Source: CAYRHN01 sp964424115 (GTDB lineage: Bacteria > Chloroflexota > Anaerolineae > Anaerolineales > Anaerolineaceae). Taken from it: a DNA stretch of 64,000 bases. The stretch spans positions 72,224 to 136,223 of the forward strand of contig CAYRHN010000011.1 of the NCBI GenBank assembly GCA_964424115.1. The letters are read 5' to 3'. Position numbers and translations under genes: made by a program. Under the pieces are notes generated by a model that searched no databases, was not told where the DNA came from, and worked only from the letters and a program-made list of their open reading frames with translations. Shown here piece after piece: positions 9,373 to 17,617 of the stretch (positions are counted from its first letter, which is position 1; the number at the start of each line of letters is the position of its first letter).

Positions 9373-10584
9373 TTACAGCCCGGCTGCAGCACGCAGCTCG
9401 GCGGCTTTGTTCGTGTGTTCCCAGCTCAAATCCAGGTCGTCCCGACCAAAGTGACCGTAGGCAGCCACTTTCTGGTAGATCGGGCGGCGCAGATCCAGGT
9501 CGCGGATGATCGCACCCGGGCGCAGGTCGAACAGCTCAGTCACCAGCCTGGCGATCTCATCATCCGGAATGTGCCCGGTGCCGAAGGTTTCCACGTTGAC
9601 GCTCAGCGGGTGCGCCACGCCGATAGCGTAAGCCACCTGGATCTCGCAGCGCTCGGCCAGGCCGGCAGCCACCACATTCTTTGCCACCCAGCGGGCAGCG
9701 TACGCGCCAGAGCGGTCCACCTTGGTCGGGTCTTTGCCCGAGAAGGCGCCGCCGCCGTGCCGTCCCATGCCGCCGTAGGAATCGACGATGATCTTACGTC
9801 CGGTCACGCCCGCGTCACCCATGGGGCCGCCGATGACGAACCGTCCGGTGGGATTGACGAAGATCTTCATTTTGTTATCCACCATTCCTTCAGGCAGGGT
9901 CGGCTGGATCACGTGCTCGATGATCCCTTCGCTGATGTCGGCATGCGAGATCTCCGGGTCATGCTGGGCGCTGATCAGGACGGAGTCTACCCGCACGGGC
10001 TTTCCGTACGAGTATTCGATCGTCACCTGGCTCTTGCCGTCCGGGCGCAGCCAGGGCAAGGCGCCATTCTTACGCACGGCTGCCAGGCGGCGGGCCAGGT
10101 TGTGCGCCAGATAGATCGGCATTGGCATCAGGGTAGGGGTTTCGTTGCAGGCGTAGCCGAACATCATTCCCTGGTCCCCTGCACCGATCTTCTCGATCTG
10201 CGCTTCGGTCATCTCGCCAGCTTTGGCTTCCATCGCCTTATCCACACCCATAGCAATATCGCCAGACTGGTTGGCGATCGCTACCTGTACGGCGCAGGTG
10301 TTGCCATCGAAGCCTTTGCGGCTGTCATCATAGCCTATATCAGTGACCACTTTGCGTACCAGATGGTCAAAGTCGACGAAGCCGCGCGTAGTGATCTCGC
10401 CCAGCACCATCACAAAACCGGTCTTGGTGGCAGTTTCACATGCCACGCGGGACATCGGGTCCTGTTCCAGGCATGCGTCCAGCACAGCATCGCTGACCTG
10501 GTCGCACAGCTTGTCCGGGTGGCCTTCGGTCACGGATTCTGAAGTGAATAAGTACCGCGCCGAGTTCATAAAAGTGTTTGTCAT
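9373..10584 (-). CDS. metK: S-adenosylmethionine synthetase
   Basis: 403 residues, full length for the family. It makes S-adenosylmethionine from methionine and ATP in the cytoplasm. Diagnostic segments are TSESVTEGHPDKLCDQ near residue 14, GAGDQGMMFGYA near 133 (the GAGDQG signature), and GGGAFSGKDPTKVDRS near 277 (P-loop-like GGGAFSGKD). The ATG at 10584 is preceded by AGGAGGA. It is the only gene in its unit and lies under a SAM-I riboswitch, so it is expected to be shut down when S-adenosylmethionine is plentiful. Confidence 0.98.
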   Translation of the reverse strand: MTNTFMNSARYLFTSESVTEGHPDKLCDQVSDAVLDACLEQDPMSRVACETATKTGFVMVLGEITTRGFVDFDHLVRKVVTDIGYDDSRKGFDGNTCAVQVAIANQSGDIAMGVDKAMEAKAGEMTEAQIEKIGAGDQGMMFGYACNETPTLMPMPIYLAHNLARRLAAVRKNGALPWLRPDGKSQVTIEYSYGKPVRVDSVLISAQHDPEISHADISEGIIEHVIQPTLPEGMVDNKMKIFVNPTGRFVIGGPMGDAGVTGRKIIVDSYGGMGRHGGGAFSGKDPTKVDRSGAYAARWVAKNVVAAGLAERCEIQVAYAIGVAHPLSVNVETFGTGHIPDDEIARLVTELFDLRPGAIIRDLDLRRPIYQKVAAYGHFGRDDLDLSWEHTNKAAELRAAAGL

Positions 10585-10651
10585 GAAAAGGTTCCTCCTG
10601 GAAATTAAATTGCCCCTCCGGTATCAGAGGGACAATCCTTGTACAGGCTGC

Positions 10652-10772
10652 CCTCTTATCTACCAGAATTTTCAGAACTTCTGACGGAGTTGGCACCTTG
10701 GGCTCGGCTTTTCAGCCGTCCCAGGTTGTCGAGGTTTCACAGGGCCGTTCCCTCCACCTCTCTGGATAAGAG
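10652..10772 (-). promoter_or_regulatory. SAM-I (S-box) riboswitch upstream of metK
   Basis: Read on the minus strand: P1 strands CTCTTATC and GATAAGAG, the AGAGAGGTGGAGGGA 5' core, GGCCCTGTGAAACC, then CGACAACC, and AAGGTGCCAACTCC. These are the conserved pieces of the SAM-I aptamer in the right order. The ~65 nt between P1 and the metK start include a CCCTC/GAGGG hairpin that may be part of the expression platform; there is no clear U-tract, so translational control is possible. Confidence 0.95.
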
Positions 10773-10965
10773 TGCCTTAGGGGCTGTTTAGTTGTTGGCC
10801 CTATCCTATCACAAAACCCATGAATTGAGAAGTAGGATCGGCCGGCTCTCACGGCTTTATCAAAATACATACGCAGGCAATAGATTGCGCCTCCGGCCGC
10901 GTACTTTCCGTGGTTGGTTTTTCCCGGGCTGAGCCTGGCCCGAAGTATCCCCCGAAATTTAATGC

Positions 10966-10993
10966 TTGACAAATAGCCAATTTGAGATAAAAT
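10966..10993 (+). promoter_or_regulatory. Promoter of tRNA-Leu
   Basis: TTGACA (10966-10971), 16-nt spacer, TAAAAT (10988-10993); transcription would start about 15 nt before the tRNA. Confidence 0.8.
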
Positions 10994-11014
10994 ACTGTCT
11001 TGCTGTGAGGCAAT

Positions 11015-11098
11015 GCCGAAGTGGCGGAATTGGCAGACGCGCTACGTTCAGGGCGTAGTGGGATTTTCCTCGTGAGGGTTCAAATCCCTCCTTCGGCA
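11015..11098 (+). tRNA. tRNA-Leu(CAG)
   Basis: 84-nt class II tRNA with a long variable arm: acceptor GCCGAAG/CTTCGGC, discriminator A, anticodon stem CTACG/CGTAG with loop TTCAGGG (anticodon CAG), T loop TTCAAAT. CCA is not encoded. Confidence 0.95.
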
Positions 11099-11100
11099 CA

Positions 11101-11133
11101 AAAAAGTCTCGATCACTCGGGACTTTTTTATTT
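11101..11133 (+). terminator. Terminator of tRNA-Leu
   Basis: A-rich stem AAAGTCtCGA pairs with TCGgGACTTT, then a run of T. It directly follows the tRNA. Confidence 0.8.
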
Positions 11134-11159
11134 CTTCCTGGCCCCCAAAAAGCTTGTCC

Positions 11160-11188
11160 TGGCATGTTTTTTGCAGTAGGATTAGAGT
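11160..11188 (+). promoter_or_regulatory. Possible leaderless promoter of the FtsB/FtsL-like gene
   Basis: TTGTCC (about 11154-11159), 17-nt spacer and TAGGAT (about 11177-11182) end six nt before the ATG. No Shine-Dalgarno sequence is present, so the mRNA may begin at the start codon. Confidence 0.45.
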
Positions 11189-11566
11189 ATGCAAAAATTA
11201 GGTTTGACTCCCAAACGTTTGATCATCCTTGGTGTGGCAGTTCTTGCCTTCTTCCTGCTTATGGACTTGAACACCCGCCTGACCGAATTGTTCCGCCTCA
11301 GCAGCGATCGCGACCAGCTGCAAACCCAGGTAGGCGAGATGAAACGCACCCAAAGCGCGTTGAACACCCAGATCGCCTATTCCACTTCCGATAAGGCGGT
11401 GGAGGATTGGGCCCGTGAGAATGGACATCTCGTTGTGACCGGGGATATTCCCATCATCCCGATTGGGCAGGATGGCGCCACGCCAACCCCTATCGCCCTG
11501 CCTACCGCCATTCCTCGCCAGGTGCAGAACTGGGAAGTCTGGTACGTGCTCTTTTTTGGTCAATAG
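11189..11566 (+). CDS. FtsB/FtsL/DivIC-like septum formation protein
   Basis: 125 residues. A short basic cytoplasmic N-terminus is followed by one TM helix (about 11-27), then a short coiled coil (about 30-65: TRLTELFRLSSDRDQL) and a segment with ARENGHLV (near 75), the arrangement of FtsB/FtsL-type divisome proteins that link FtsQ and FtsW/I in the periplasm. The Pro/Thr-rich tail (PTPIALPTAIP) is typical of this genome. There is no ribosome site; a -10-like element lies 6 nt upstream. Assignment is by architecture, so it could be another small bitopic coiled-coil protein. Confidence 0.65.
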   Translation: MQKLGLTPKRLIILGVAVLAFFLLMDLNTRLTELFRLSSDRDQLQTQVGEMKRTQSALNTQIAYSTSDKAVEDWARENGHLVVTGDIPIIPIGQDGATPTPIALPTAIPRQVQNWEVWYVLFFGQ

Positions 11567-11743
11567 AGGTTTTCAGACCCCCGATGTCGATTTGACCCTG
11601 AGGTTTTTCCGGTGGGGGTGGGACGCCATGTTGGCTCCCGCAAGAATTCTTTTACAAACCCCCGCCTGCTGCCCTGCAAATGCATATTTCCGCGTAACTC
11701 TCGATCGGAAAGATTTGTTGAATTCATCTCAGGCATGAATAGG

Positions 11744-11777
11744 AGACCGCCAGACCCATACGAGTCTGGCGGTCTTC
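11744..11777. terminator. Bidirectional terminator between the FtsB-like gene and ugd
   Basis: Stem AGACCGCCAGAC / GTCTGGCGGTCT (11744-11755 and 11764-11775) with an 8-nt loop, lying between two convergent genes. The 11567-11743 stretch before it holds nothing I can name. Confidence 0.75.
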
Positions 11778-11798
11778 GCATTTGAATTCTCTGTAAAT

Positions 11799-13124
11799 CT
11801 AACCTTCGTGGTTGTTCTGCGGAGTGTAGCCCACGCCCATGCCGTAGTAGGTGAATCCCATCTGGCGCAGGTGATCGGGGTCCCACAAGTTGCGCCCATC
11901 CATGATGATCGGGCGGCGCATCAGCCCCAATACGCGGCTGAAATCCAACTGCTTGAACTCGTTCCATTCCGTTGTCAGGATCAGTGCGTCAGCCTGGTCG
12001 GCCACTTCGTAGGGATCCTTGCATAGCTTCAGGCGCGGCATCATGCGCGCTGCGTTATCCATCGCCTGCGGGTCATAGGCGCGCACCGTGGCGCCTTCAT
12101 TTTGCAGCAGGTGGATGATCTCCAGCGCAGGCGCATCGCGGATATCGTCGGTGTTTGGCTTGAAGGATATTCCCAGCACCCCCACCACCTTTTCATCCAG
12201 CGAACCAAGCTCTTTGCGCAACTTGAAGATCACTTTGCGGCGCTGGTTGCGGTTGATCTCCATCACGGCCTGCAGCAATTGCGGGTGCGTGCCGTGCAAG
12301 ACGGCCATATGCGCCAGGGCTTTAACATCCTTGGGAAAGCACGAACCGCCCCAGCCCACGCCCGCATCCAGGAAGGCATGCCCGATGCGTTTATCCATGC
12401 CCATCCCGCGTGCCACTTCGCGCACGTCCGCGCCCATTTCCTCGCACATATTGGCGATCTCATTAATGAAGGAGATGCGCGTGGCCAGGAAGGCGTTTGA
12501 AGCATACTTGATCATTTCCGCTGTGCGCAGGTCGGTGATCAGCACCGGGCAGCGCAGGCTGGAATAGAGCTGTCCCACCTGGGCTGCCGCATCGCGGTTA
12601 AGCGAGCCGAGTACAACCCGGTCGGGATTCATAAAATCGTTGATCGCTGAGCCTTCGCGCAGGAATTCCGGGTTGGAGACCACGCTGAAGGTCAGGGGCT
12701 TGCCGTTGCGGCGTTTCTTGATCACATCCGCCACCCAGTCGCCGGTTCCAACCGGTACGGTGGATTTGTTGACCACCACCACCGGGTGATTCACATGGTC
12801 GGCGATCGCTTCAGCCGCCGAGCGCACGTATTGCAGGTCAGCCTCGCCGTCCACCCCGGAAGGGGTGCCGACTGCAATGATGGCGAATTCCGCGTCCTTC
12901 AGCCCGTCCGGGTATTCAGTGGTGAAGAAGAGGCGACCTGCCTGGACATTCTGCTTGACCAGTTGTTCCAGGCCGGGTTCGTAGATGGGCATGATGCCCT
13001 GGTGTAAATGATGGATCCGTTCCGGATCAACATCCATGCAAGTCACCTGGTTGCCCAGGTCGGCAAAACACGTACCGGTCACCAGACCCACATAACCGGT
13101 ACCGATCACACAAATTTTACTCAT
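11799..13124 (-). CDS. ugd: UDP-glucose 6-dehydrogenase
   Basis: 441 residues, normal family length. It oxidises UDP-glucose twice with NAD+ to UDP-glucuronate, a precursor of cell-surface polysaccharide. Rossmann motif GTGYVGLVTG near residue 8; STVPVGT near 121; the substrate-loop SNPEFLREGSA near 149; the catalytic cysteine in GGSCFPKDVKAL near 260; the second nucleotide domain with GISFKPNTDDIRDAP near 317. Monocistronic and divergent from folD, with back-to-back TATAAT boxes between them. Confidence 0.95.
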   Translation of the reverse strand: MSKICVIGTGYVGLVTGTCFADLGNQVTCMDVDPERIHHLHQGIMPIYEPGLEQLVKQNVQAGRLFFTTEYPDGLKDAEFAIIAVGTPSGVDGEADLQYVRSAAEAIADHVNHPVVVVNKSTVPVGTGDWVADVIKKRRNGKPLTFSVVSNPEFLREGSAINDFMNPDRVVLGSLNRDAAAQVGQLYSSLRCPVLITDLRTAEMIKYASNAFLATRISFINEIANMCEEMGADVREVARGMGMDKRIGHAFLDAGVGWGGSCFPKDVKALAHMAVLHGTHPQLLQAVMEINRNQRRKVIFKLRKELGSLDEKVVGVLGISFKPNTDDIRDAPALEIIHLLQNEGATVRAYDPQAMDNAARMMPRLKLCKDPYEVADQADALILTTEWNEFKQLDFSRVLGLMRRPIIMDGRNLWDPDHLRQMGFTYYGMGVGYTPQNNHEG

Positions 13125-13147
13125 AGGCTGAAGATCCTCCGCGCTGA

Positions 13148-13192
13148 ATTATACCAAACTTGGTGGTAAAAATAGTTTCATCGCGCTATAAT
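13148..13192. promoter_or_regulatory. Divergent promoter region for ugd (-) and folD (+)
   Basis: TATAAT on the minus strand at 13153-13148 and TATAAT on the plus strand at 13187-13192. Neither has a clear consensus -35. Confidence 0.55.
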
Positions 13193-13224
13193 CAATTCAC
13201 GCGAACACGCTTATGGAGGTAATG

Positions 13225-14103
13225 ATGACTGCGCAAAATATAGATGGAAGTGCAATTGCAGAGCAAATTCGGGCTGAAGTGAAAGCTGGAGTGGCAGAAC
13301 GGGTTGCTGCCGGCCTCCCGCGGCCGGGGTTGGCCACTGTGCTGGTCGGTGAAAACCCTGCCTCGCAGGCCTATGTCAAAGGCAAGCATAAAGCCTGCGC
13401 CGAGGTGGGGATCGAATCCTTTGGCTACCAGCTTCCTGCGAACGCCAGCCAGGAAGAGGTCATGGAACTGGTCAAGAACCTGAATGCCGACCCGAAGGTG
13501 CACGGCATCCTCGTCCAGCTCCCGCTTCCTTCTGGCTTGAACGAGGAGCGCATCCTCAGTGCGATCAGCCTTGAAAAGGATGTGGATGGCTTCCACCCGA
13601 TCAACATTGGCCGTCTGGCGCAAAAAGGCCGTGAGCCGCTCTTTGTCCCTTGCACGCCTGCCGGAGTGATCTATCTGGCGGAGAAGGTTATTCCCAGCCT
13701 GGAAGGCATCCACGCCGTTGTCCTCGGGCGTTCCAATATTGTCGGCATGCCGGTGGCGCTTCTTTTGGTGCGCGCCAACGCCACCGTGACCATCTGCCAC
13801 TCGCGCACTCGCGACCTGCCCGGTGTGGTGCGCCAGGCCGACTTGCTGGTGGCGGCGGTGGGCAAAGCGGAAATGGTGCGCGGTGATTGGGTCAAGCCGG
13901 GGGCCGTGGTCATCGATGTGGGGATCAATCGCGTGGAAGATGCCACCCGTCCGCGCGGCTACCGCCTGGTGGGCGACGTGGCCTACGACGAGGTCAAAGA
14001 GGTTGCCGGCCATATCACCCCTGTTCCAGGGGGGGTGGGTCCCATGACCATCGCCATGCTGCTGCGGAGTACCCTCCGCGCTGCCAAATTGGCTGACAAG
14101 TAG
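13225..14103 (+). CDS. folD: Bifunctional methylenetetrahydrofolate dehydrogenase/cyclohydrolase
   Basis: 292 residues. It interconverts 5,10-methylene-, methenyl- and 10-formyl-tetrahydrofolate, giving one-carbon units for purine synthesis. Conserved pieces: NPASQAYVKGKHKACAEVGI near 45 (catalytic Lys in YVKGK), the GILVQLPLP loop near 92, KDVDGFHP near 115, the Rossmann motif GRSNIVGMPVALLL near 168, and PVPGGVGPMTIAML near 270. The start at 13225 was chosen over the ATG at 13213 because the latter forms part of the GGAGG ribosome site itself. Confidence 0.96.
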   Translation: MTAQNIDGSAIAEQIRAEVKAGVAERVAAGLPRPGLATVLVGENPASQAYVKGKHKACAEVGIESFGYQLPANASQEEVMELVKNLNADPKVHGILVQLPLPSGLNEERILSAISLEKDVDGFHPINIGRLAQKGREPLFVPCTPAGVIYLAEKVIPSLEGIHAVVLGRSNIVGMPVALLLVRANATVTICHSRTRDLPGVVRQADLLVAAVGKAEMVRGDWVKPGAVVIDVGINRVEDATRPRGYRLVGDVAYDEVKEVAGHITPVPGGVGPMTIAMLLRSTLRAAKLADK

Positions 14104-14128
14104 TGATATTTGTCATTATGTCAGACAA

Positions 14129-14156
14129 TTGACTTTTTTTCTATTTGTGTTAATAT
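14129..14156 (+). promoter_or_regulatory. Promoter of the purine catabolic cluster with overlapping palindrome
   Basis: TTGACT (14129-14134), 16-nt spacer, TAATAT (14151-14156). An imperfect palindrome with outer arms TTTGT/ACAAA (14144-14168) covers the -10 and start point. It is a candidate operator for the GntR/UTRA regulator encoded at 17618; that link is inference. Confidence 0.7.
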
Positions 14157-14162
14157 AGTATA

Positions 14163-14362
14163 GACAAATCTATTATTCCCTGAGACCGTCTGAAACTGTA
14201 AGGGAGCAACACAGATAGAGAAGATCAGACGGTCTCCAACTGGGGCGGGTGTTCCCCCGGATGGAGACCGTCTGAGAAGATACTGCCGCCCGTGGGATTT
14301 CATCCTCTGGCGGTTTCCAGGCGCGGCTCGGGGCATTCCAACAAGATGGGAGCCTTTTTAAC
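14163..14362 (+). promoter_or_regulatory. Structured ~200-nt leader, candidate RNA switch for purine catabolism
   Basis: Three 12-nt elements can form two exclusive helices: GAGACCGTCTGA at 14182-14193, its exact reverse complement TCAGACGGTCTC at 14225-14236, and the first element again at 14264-14275. The second pairing extends to 13 bp. Further down, CCGCC/GGCGG with an inner GGAT/ATCC forms a hairpin (about 14286-14313). GGCTC (14325-14329) pairs with GAGCC (14350-14354), which overlaps the likely Shine-Dalgarno sequence GGGAG and is followed by five T, 3 nt before the ATG. I could not match it to purine, TPP, THF, guanidine or xanthine-I riboswitch cores. Confidence 0.6.
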
Positions 14363-15748
14363 ATGGGTACGCTTCTGGTAAAAAATGCGGACTTGCTTGT
14401 GACGATGGACGCCGGGCGCCGGGAGATCGGCGGCGGGGGAATTTTCTGCAAGGACGGTTTTATTCTCCAGGTGGGCGCCTCTGCCGACTTGCCGCAAACT
14501 GCCGACCAGGTTTTGGACCTGTCCGGTCGCATCGTTCTCCCTGGTCTGGTCAATACCCATCACCATTTCTATCAGACCCTCACCCGTGCCGTACCGGCTG
14601 CGCAAAATGCCAATCTCTTCAACTGGCTCAAAACGCTTTATCCCATTTGGGCGCGCCTGACCCCCGAAGATATCTATATTTCCACCCAGACCGCCCTGGC
14701 AGAGCTGGTCCTTTCCGGCTGCACCACCGCCTCCGATCACCTCTACCTGTTCCCCAACGGTTCGCGGCTGGATGACGAGATCGCTGCTGCCCAGGAGATG
14801 GGCGTGCGTATCCATGCCTCGCGCGGTTCGATGAGCCTGGGCGAAAGCCAGGGCGGGCTTCCCCCCGACAGCGTGGTGGACAGTGAGGAGCATATCCTGG
14901 CCGACAGCGTACGTCTGATCGAGCGCTATCATGATCCCCGGCCCGGCTCGATGGTGCAAATTGTCCTGGCGCCCTGCTCTCCCTTCTCGGTGACCGGCGA
15001 GTTAATGCGCCGTTCGGCCCAGGTGGCCCGCCAATATGGGGTGCATTTGCACACCCACCTGGCTGAGACCCAGGATGAAGAAGCCTTCTGCCTGGAAAAA
15101 TTCGGCTACCGCCCCGTGGCGTATATGCAATCGGTCGATTGGGTGGGACAGGATGTCTGGTATGCCCATTCGGTGCACGTTGGCAAGGAGGAGGTTGCCC
15201 TCTACGCCCGCGAAGGCTGCGGCGTGGCTCACTGCCCCAGTTCCAACATGCGCCTGGCTTCCGGGATTGCCCCGATCTGGGAGTACATGCAGGCGGGGGT
15301 CAAGGTTGGCCTGGGTGTGGACGGCTCGGCCAGCAACGACAGCTCGCACATGCTGGCGGAAGCCCGCCAGGCCATGCTGCTGGCCCGTCTGCGCGCCGGT
15401 CTGATGGGCGCTTCGCTTTCCACGGATGATGCACCGCCTCTGCTCACCGCTCGCCAGTCGCTCGAGCTGGCCACGCTCGGCGGCGCCTCTGTCCTGGGCC
15501 GCAGCGATATCGGTTCTCTGGAACCCGGCAAATGTGCTGATTTCATCGCCATCCGCCTGGACGACCTCAGTCTGGCCGGCGCCCTGCACGATCCGCTGGC
15601 AGCGCTCTTGTTCTGCACGCCCCCCCGCGTGGATTATTCAGTCATCCATGGAAAGCTGGTGGTAGAGAACGGCCGCCTGACCACTGTGGATGAAAAGGCC
15701 CTTGTCAAGAAACACAACCAGGCTGCTAAACGCTTGTTATCTGCATAG
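14363..15748 (+). CDS. 8-oxoguanine deaminase / SsnA-like amidohydrolase
   Basis: 461 residues, amidohydrolase superfamily (TrzA/AtzA-like cytosine deaminase clan). Metal ligands are visible: NTHHHFYQ near residue 67 (HxH), HLHTHLAET near 235, AHSVHVG near 270, and the Asp in GVDGSASNDSSHM near 318; the last stretch is characteristic of 8-oxoguanine deaminases, which release ammonia from 8-oxoguanine to give urate. SsnA of urate-degradation clusters belongs to the same clan, so its true substrate may be another purine product. First gene of the cluster, 12 nt from adenine deaminase. Its ribosome site lies in a stem of the structured leader. Confidence 0.85.
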   Translation: MGTLLVKNADLLVTMDAGRREIGGGGIFCKDGFILQVGASADLPQTADQVLDLSGRIVLPGLVNTHHHFYQTLTRAVPAAQNANLFNWLKTLYPIWARLTPEDIYISTQTALAELVLSGCTTASDHLYLFPNGSRLDDEIAAAQEMGVRIHASRGSMSLGESQGGLPPDSVVDSEEHILADSVRLIERYHDPRPGSMVQIVLAPCSPFSVTGELMRRSAQVARQYGVHLHTHLAETQDEEAFCLEKFGYRPVAYMQSVDWVGQDVWYAHSVHVGKEEVALYAREGCGVAHCPSSNMRLASGIAPIWEYMQAGVKVGLGVDGSASNDSSHMLAEARQAMLLARLRAGLMGASLSTDDAPPLLTARQSLELATLGGASVLGRSDIGSLEPGKCADFIAIRLDDLSLAGALHDPLAALLFCTPPRVDYSVIHGKLVVENGRLTTVDEKALVKKHNQAAKRLLSA

Positions 15749-15760
15749 GAGACTTCATTA

Positions 15761-17563
15761 ATGACCATGCAATCCTTCTGGCTGCAAGATGCGCGCCCCT
15801 TGGTAGATTGCGCCATGGGGCGTAAGCCTGCCGATACCGTCATCCGCGATGGGCAGTGGGTCTGCGTCCAGTCCGGCGAGATCATTCCCCATACCGATAT
15901 CGCCATCTTGGACGGGCGCATCGCCTACATTGGCGAGGATGCCCGCCATGCTATTGGTCCGCAGACGCGGGTGATCGACGCCCAGGGTCGTTACCTGGTG
16001 CCGGGGCTGATCGACGGGCACATGCATGTCGAGTCCGGCCTGGTGACCGTCACCGGTTTCGTCCGCGCCGTCATTCCGCACGGCACGACCAGCATGTTCG
16101 TCGATCCGCACGAGATTGCCAACGTGCTTGGCTTGCGCGGGGTGCGCCTGATGGTGGACGAAGCCCAGCAGCAGCCCATCCATGTCTTTGTCCAAATGCC
16201 TTCCTGCGTACCTTCCGCGCCCGGGTTGGAAACCCCCGGCGCTGTGATCGGCCCGGCAGAGATTGCCGAAGCTATGACCTGGCCGGGCATCATCGGCCTG
16301 GGGGAAATGATGAACTTCCCCGGCGTTTATTCCGGGGACGACAAGGTGCATGCCGAGATGGCGGTCACCCGCCAGGCGAACAAAGTGATTGGCGGGCATT
16401 ACGCCTCCCCCGACCTGGGATTGCCCTTCCACGGCTACGCCGCCGGCGGTCCGCAGGACGACCATGAAGGCACCCGCGCCGAGGATGCCGTGGCGCGCGT
16501 GCGCCAGGGGATGCGCGTCAGCATGCGCTACGGTTCAGCCTGGCACGATGTGGCAACCCAGGTGCGCGCGGTGACCGAAATGGGCATTGACCCGCGCCGC
16601 TTCTTCCTCTGTACAGATGATTCCCACATGCACACCCTCATGACCGAAGGTCACATGGACCGCGTGGTGCGGCATGCCATCAGCCAGGGCCTGCGCCCCA
16701 TGATCGCCATTCAGATGGCCACTATCAACCCCGCCGAGCATTTTGGTGTCAGCCGGGATATCGGCCTGCTGGCGCCTGGCCGCTACGCCGACGTTCTCCT
16801 GGTCAAAGATCTGAAGAATTTCCAGGCTGACCTGGTCATTGCCCGCGGCCAAATGGTGGCCCAAGACGGCCAATTGCTCATTGACCTGCCGCACATCGAG
16901 TACCCCGAATGGGTGTTGCACTCGGTGCACCTTCCGCATCCCCTGGCGGCGGATGATTTCCGGCTGGAAGCCGGCCAACCGGATGGAGAGGTGCTGGCGC
17001 ATGTGATCGGCATCATTGAAAACCAGGCGCCCACACGCCACCTGCGCATGCAATTGCCCGTCCGGAATGGAGAGATCCATCCCGATTTCCAGAAGGATGT
17101 TGCCAAAGTGGCGGTGCTGGAACGGCATCACAACACCGGGCGCATCCAGGTGGCGCTGGTGCACGGCTTCGGCTTCCACCAGCCCTGCGCTGTGGCAACC
17201 ACCATGGCCCACGATTGTCACCAGATGATCGTGGTCGGCACGGATGAGAAGAACATGGCCCTGGCGGCCAACACCCTGGCTGCTTGCAGCGGGGGGCAAG
17301 TGGTGGTACGCGGCGGCGAAGTGATCGGCAAGCTCGAATTGCCGATTGCCGGGATCATGTCAAATGAGGCCGGTGAAACGGTTGTCCGCAAGGCTGATTC
17401 CGTCCTGCAGGGTTTCCGCGCCTGCGGCTGCATGCTCAACAACCCCAATATGCAGCTCAGCCTGTTGGGCCTGGTGGTGATCCCCGAATTACGCATATCC
17501 GACCTGGGATTGGTCGATGTTGAACGCTTTGACTTCTCCCCGGTTATTGAAAAGGTCGAATAG
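15761..17563 (+). CDS. ade: Adenine deaminase
   Basis: 600 residues, normal for bacterial adenine deaminase. It converts adenine to hypoxanthine and ammonia. Motifs: GLIDGHMHVESG near residue 84 (metal HxH), HGTTSMFVDPHEIANV near 107, GLGEMMNFPGV near 184, FLCTDDSHMHTL near 285, and the C-terminal domain with HHNTGRIQVALVHGFG near 452 and NNPNMQLSLLGL near 561. The start has AGGAGA 9 nt upstream. It follows the deaminase at 14363 closely and feeds the hypoxanthine/xanthine branch of purine breakdown. Confidence 0.95.
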   Translation: MTMQSFWLQDARPLVDCAMGRKPADTVIRDGQWVCVQSGEIIPHTDIAILDGRIAYIGEDARHAIGPQTRVIDAQGRYLVPGLIDGHMHVESGLVTVTGFVRAVIPHGTTSMFVDPHEIANVLGLRGVRLMVDEAQQQPIHVFVQMPSCVPSAPGLETPGAVIGPAEIAEAMTWPGIIGLGEMMNFPGVYSGDDKVHAEMAVTRQANKVIGGHYASPDLGLPFHGYAAGGPQDDHEGTRAEDAVARVRQGMRVSMRYGSAWHDVATQVRAVTEMGIDPRRFFLCTDDSHMHTLMTEGHMDRVVRHAISQGLRPMIAIQMATINPAEHFGVSRDIGLLAPGRYADVLLVKDLKNFQADLVIARGQMVAQDGQLLIDLPHIEYPEWVLHSVHLPHPLAADDFRLEAGQPDGEVLAHVIGIIENQAPTRHLRMQLPVRNGEIHPDFQKDVAKVAVLERHHNTGRIQVALVHGFGFHQPCAVATTMAHDCHQMIVVGTDEKNMALAANTLAACSGGQVVVRGGEVIGKLELPIAGIMSNEAGETVVRKADSVLQGFRACGCMLNNPNMQLSLLGLVVIPELRISDLGLVDVERFDFSPVIEKVE

Positions 17564-17617
17564 CCCGGCGTGCTTGCGTCTGGGCTCACTTCATTGTGGA
17601 GTATAGAGGAGGTTCGT

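Noticed and set aside
9415..10542. 375-codon ORF on the plus strand opposite metK
   Set aside because: Antisense shadow of metK; His-rich translation without motifs.
14182..14275. Repeated 12-mers as a possible CRISPR array
   Set aside because: Only two direct copies plus one inverted copy, with unequal spacing; fits RNA structure, not CRISPR.
14163..14362. Leader as a TPP, THF, purine or guanidine-I riboswitch
   Set aside because: CTGAGA-like and GGGG pieces are present by chance, but the other conserved core elements of those families are missing.
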